DNA of 7,884 bases from an uncultured bacterium. Lineage in GTDB: Bacteria; Cyanobacteriota; Vampirovibrionia; Gastranaerophilales; Gastranaerophilaceae. The stretch is taken from contig CADCPD010000186.1 of NCBI GenBank assembly GCA_902803265.1, positions 1 to 7,884 of the forward strand. The letters are read 5' to 3'. Shown here piece after piece: positions 6,759 to 7,884 of this stretch. A model generated the notes under the pieces. That model was not told the DNA's origin and ran no database searches. It saw only the letters and a list, made by a program, of their open reading frames with translations. Made by a program: the position numbers and the translations under genes. Position 1 is the first letter of the stretch; every line of letters begins with the position of its first letter.

Positions 6759-6821
6759 CTACAGAATTTCATATTGTGGTATTTCTGAATTGACAGTTTC
6801 ATAATATGAATAATGATTCGG
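6759..6821 (-). pseudogene. degenerate copy D of the ILQY repeat family
   Basis: The minus strand reads S-Y-Y-E-T-V-N-S-E-I-P-Q-Y-E-I-L-stop, with the stop at 6759-6761 directly against the stop of the plus-strand gene. It aligns without gaps to copy B (Y-Y-E-T-I-L-T-G-I-L-Q-Y-E). A stop interrupts the frame about 20 codons upstream, and I see no similarity beyond that. It is the shortest copy. Confidence 0.4.
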
Positions 6822-6853
6822 TTAGCGAGTTAGTAGGTTATGTACTCTCTAAC
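6821..6853. repeat. inverted repeat, 10-base arms
   Basis: GTTAGCGAGT (6821-6830) and ACTCTCTAAC (6844-6853) are reverse complements with one mismatch, around a 13-base loop. No T run follows on either strand, so it is a poor terminator. Orientation and core bases do not fit integron attC sites. It sits between the 237-residue protein gene and the end of the XRE gene; role unknown. Farther on, ATAAAAT-CA-ATTTTAT (6919-6934) spans the XRE stop and is a weak, AT-only hairpin. Confidence 0.4.
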
Positions 6854-6930
6854 AAAAATTATTCTAAATTTAATTTGTTAATTTTATTTATATCTTAAAA
6901 TTTACACCAATTGTTTTTATAAAATCAATT

Positions 6931-7242
6931 TTATTTAAATGTTTTTAAATATTTATATAATCGTAAAGTAATGGCAGGGTCATTTAAGCTTTCAATGATT
7001 TCGTTTTTCATATCTGTTTCAGAAACTTCATCATCAAAAACGTATAGTTCGTATATTTTAATATTTAGTACATTACATAATTTTTCCTGAGTTTCGACAG
7101 ATGGAAAAGTTCTACCATTTTCTATGTAGCTAATATTTGGCAACGCAATATCAAGCGCCTCTGCCAATTCTTCTTGAGTGAGGCGTTTTGATTTTCTAAT
7201 TTCACGAAGTCTTTTTCCAAACTTTTTTTTGAGATCTTTCAT
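6931..7242 (-). CDS. XRE-family helix-turn-helix regulator
   Basis: A 103-residue DNA-binding protein of the Cro/CI (XRE) class. The helix-turn-helix domain spans about 8-64: R-L-R-E-I-R-K-S-K-R-L-T-Q-E-E-L-A (11-27), then the recognition helix region L-P-N-I-S-Y-I-E-N-G (34-43), F-P-S and L-C-N-V-L-N-I. The C-terminal part (about 65-103) is short and acidic, then helical, probably for dimerisation; there is no peptidase or sensor domain. Single-domain regulators like this often control themselves and a neighbour. No antitoxin-toxin partner is adjacent. The ATG has no clear Shine-Dalgarno sequence; a TAGAAT box (plus-strand 7254-7259) so near the start suggests a leaderless or nearly leaderless message. 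A palindrome abuts the start codon. The target genes are not evident. Confidence 0.88.
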   Translation of the reverse strand: MKDLKKKFGKRLREIRKSKRLTQEELAEALDIALPNISYIENGRTFPSVETQEKLCNVLNIKIYELYVFDDEVSETDMKNEIIESLNDPAITLRLYKYLKTFK

Positions 7243-7256
7243 AATAATATATTATT
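7243..7256. promoter_or_regulatory. 14-bp palindrome at the XRE start, possible self-operator
   Basis: AATAATATATTATT is perfectly palindromic and directly abuts the XRE start codon, overlapping the possible -10 box. This is where a self-repressing XRE protein would bind. It is made of A and T only, in an AT-rich stretch, so chance is a serious alternative. Confidence 0.28.
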
Positions 7257-7302
7257 CTATCTTTAATAAAATAGTAAATAAATAAAATATTATATTATAA
7301 AA

Positions 7303-7425
7303 GTGTTTATATTGTAAAATGTTGTGTGATACAGGCACACCTTTTTATAAGTGATATCAATTCGTGGTAAATATTGCACTTATTATCTGACGAGGCTAAT
7401 ATTTTCTTGTCGAGGTATTTTAAAA
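7303..7425 (-). pseudogene. degenerate copy E of the ILQY repeat family
   Basis: The minus strand reads R-Q-E-N-I-S-L-V-R, two stops, V-Q-Y-L-P-R-I-D-I-T-Y, K-K-V-P-V-S-H-N-I-L-Q-Y-K-H-F, parallel to copy C but two residues longer before I-L-Q-Y. The final stop of the family is not preserved. A different frame is open for about 46 codons (7309 leftmost) without a start codon. It lies in the space between the XRE gene and plsY. Confidence 0.45.
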
Positions 7426-7463
7426 TAGTAATATCACTGATATTTGTTTAACTTTGTTAATAC

Positions 7464-7489
7464 TTTACAAAATCGACTTTTGTTAGAAT
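7464..7489 (+). promoter_or_regulatory. possible promoter of plsY
   Basis: An extended -10 (TG at 7481-7482 with TAGAAT at 7484-7489) has TTTACA (7464-7469) as a -35 candidate. The spacer is only 14 bases, but extended -10 promoters can tolerate a poor -35. Transcription would start near 7496, leaving a leader of about 43 bases to the plsY ATG. Confidence 0.33.
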
Positions 7490-7538
7490 TTATGATAAAT
7501 TTAATCTAAACGTTAGTTCATTAATTTGGAGATTTTTT

Positions 7539-7884
7539 ATGTTAAGTAATTCTGTTATTTTATATTTTTTAATTGGTTTTGCAGTTTTTGTAGGTGCCTA
7601 TTTAATAGGTTCTTTCCCTACAGGATACGTTATTGTTAAACTTTTAGCTAATCAAGATATAAGAACGATAGGCTCTGGCTCAACAGGTGCAACTAATGTT
7701 AAGAGAGTTCTTGGGTTTAAGTGGTTTGTAATTGTTCTTTTAACGGATGGTATTAAAGGCATTATTCCTGTCTTGGCAGCTAAATTAATTGTTTTTCCTG
7801 TTTTAGGCTTACTTCCGGTTTTGGCAGCAGTTGCTGTTATTTTAGGTCATAGTAAACCTATATTTCTGAAATTTCATGGAGGTA
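7539..7884 (+). CDS. plsY: acyl-phosphate:glycerol-3-phosphate acyltransferase, 5' part
   Basis: PlsY moves the acyl group of acyl-phosphate to glycerol-3-phosphate, making lysophosphatidate, the first step of membrane phospholipid synthesis; it is an inner-membrane enzyme. The 115 codons present hold its diagnostic motifs in order: a first helix (about 6-23), G-S-F-P-T-G-Y (24-30), G-S-G-S-T-G-A-T-N-V (45-54) for motif 1, D-G-I-K-G (70-74) and G-H-x-x-P-I-F-L-K-F-x-G-G (103-115) for motif 2, where the window ends just before the expected Lys-Gly. The full protein is usually about 200 residues, so slightly over half is here. The ATG has GGAGA (7528-7532) six bases upstream. Ordinary composition and a strong match mark it as core genome, so the accessory patch ends before it. 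Confidence 0.96.
   Translation, partial: MLSNSVILYFLIGFAVFVGAYLIGSFPTGYVIVKLLANQDIRTIGSGSTGATNVKRVLGFKWFVIVLLTDGIKGIIPVLAAKLIVFPVLGLLPVLAAVAVILGHSKPIFLKFHGG

Noticed and set aside
5420..6853. Integron cassette array with attC sites
   Set aside because: The gene-plus-element layout suggested it, but I find no paired RYYYAAC and GTTRRRY cores. The one good inverted repeat (6821-6853) has the opposite arm order, and there is no integrase.
6806..6898. Plus-strand 30-codon frame starting ATG at 6806
   Set aside because: No ribosome site, low complexity at its end, and it crosses the 6821-6853 inverted repeat; likely chance in AT-rich DNA.
4954..7425. CRISPR array
   Set aside because: The repeated segments are diverged, 60-140 bases long and hundreds of bases apart with genes between; no uniform repeats or spacers.
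6931..7425. Toxin-antitoxin pair built on the XRE protein
   Set aside because: No intact partner gene is adjacent on the same strand; the flanks hold only degraded copies D and E.

Overview
The window comes from an AT-rich (roughly one third GC by eye), double-membraned bacterium. A TolC-type outer-membrane channel and a HlyD-type periplasmic adaptor require a diderm envelope. The base composition, codon use and small unknown proteins fit a gut lineage such as Gastranaerophilales (non-photosynthetic Cyanobacteria relatives). That placement is a guess; nothing in the window proves it.

Positions 106-4849 (minus strand) hold one compact efflux operon, read right to left: outer-membrane channel, membrane-fusion protein, then two related ABC-2-type permeases. 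The genes are separated by 3 and 11 bases, and the last two overlap by 16 bases. Together they would form an envelope-spanning exporter. No ABC ATPase gene is present in the window. The control region (4850-4945) carries a good Shine-Dalgarno sequence, a possible promoter and two strong dyads.

Positions 4950-7450 form an accessory patch between the operon and the housekeeping gene plsY. It holds an 85-residue two-helix membrane protein, a 49-residue secreted peptide with its own terminator, a 237-residue membrane protein of unknown function and an XRE-family regulator on the opposite strand. Between them lie five degraded, homologous minus-strand segments (A-E). Their best-conserved reading is a short C-terminal peptide with the core Ile-Leu-Gln-Tyr-x-x-Gly-Phe. 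I do not recognise this family, and it is the most unusual content of the window.

Positions 7539-7884 are the first 115 codons of plsY, the acyl-phosphate glycerol-3-phosphate acyltransferase of phospholipid synthesis, cut by the window end. Positions 1-66 are a block clearly richer in GC than the rest; I could not assign it.
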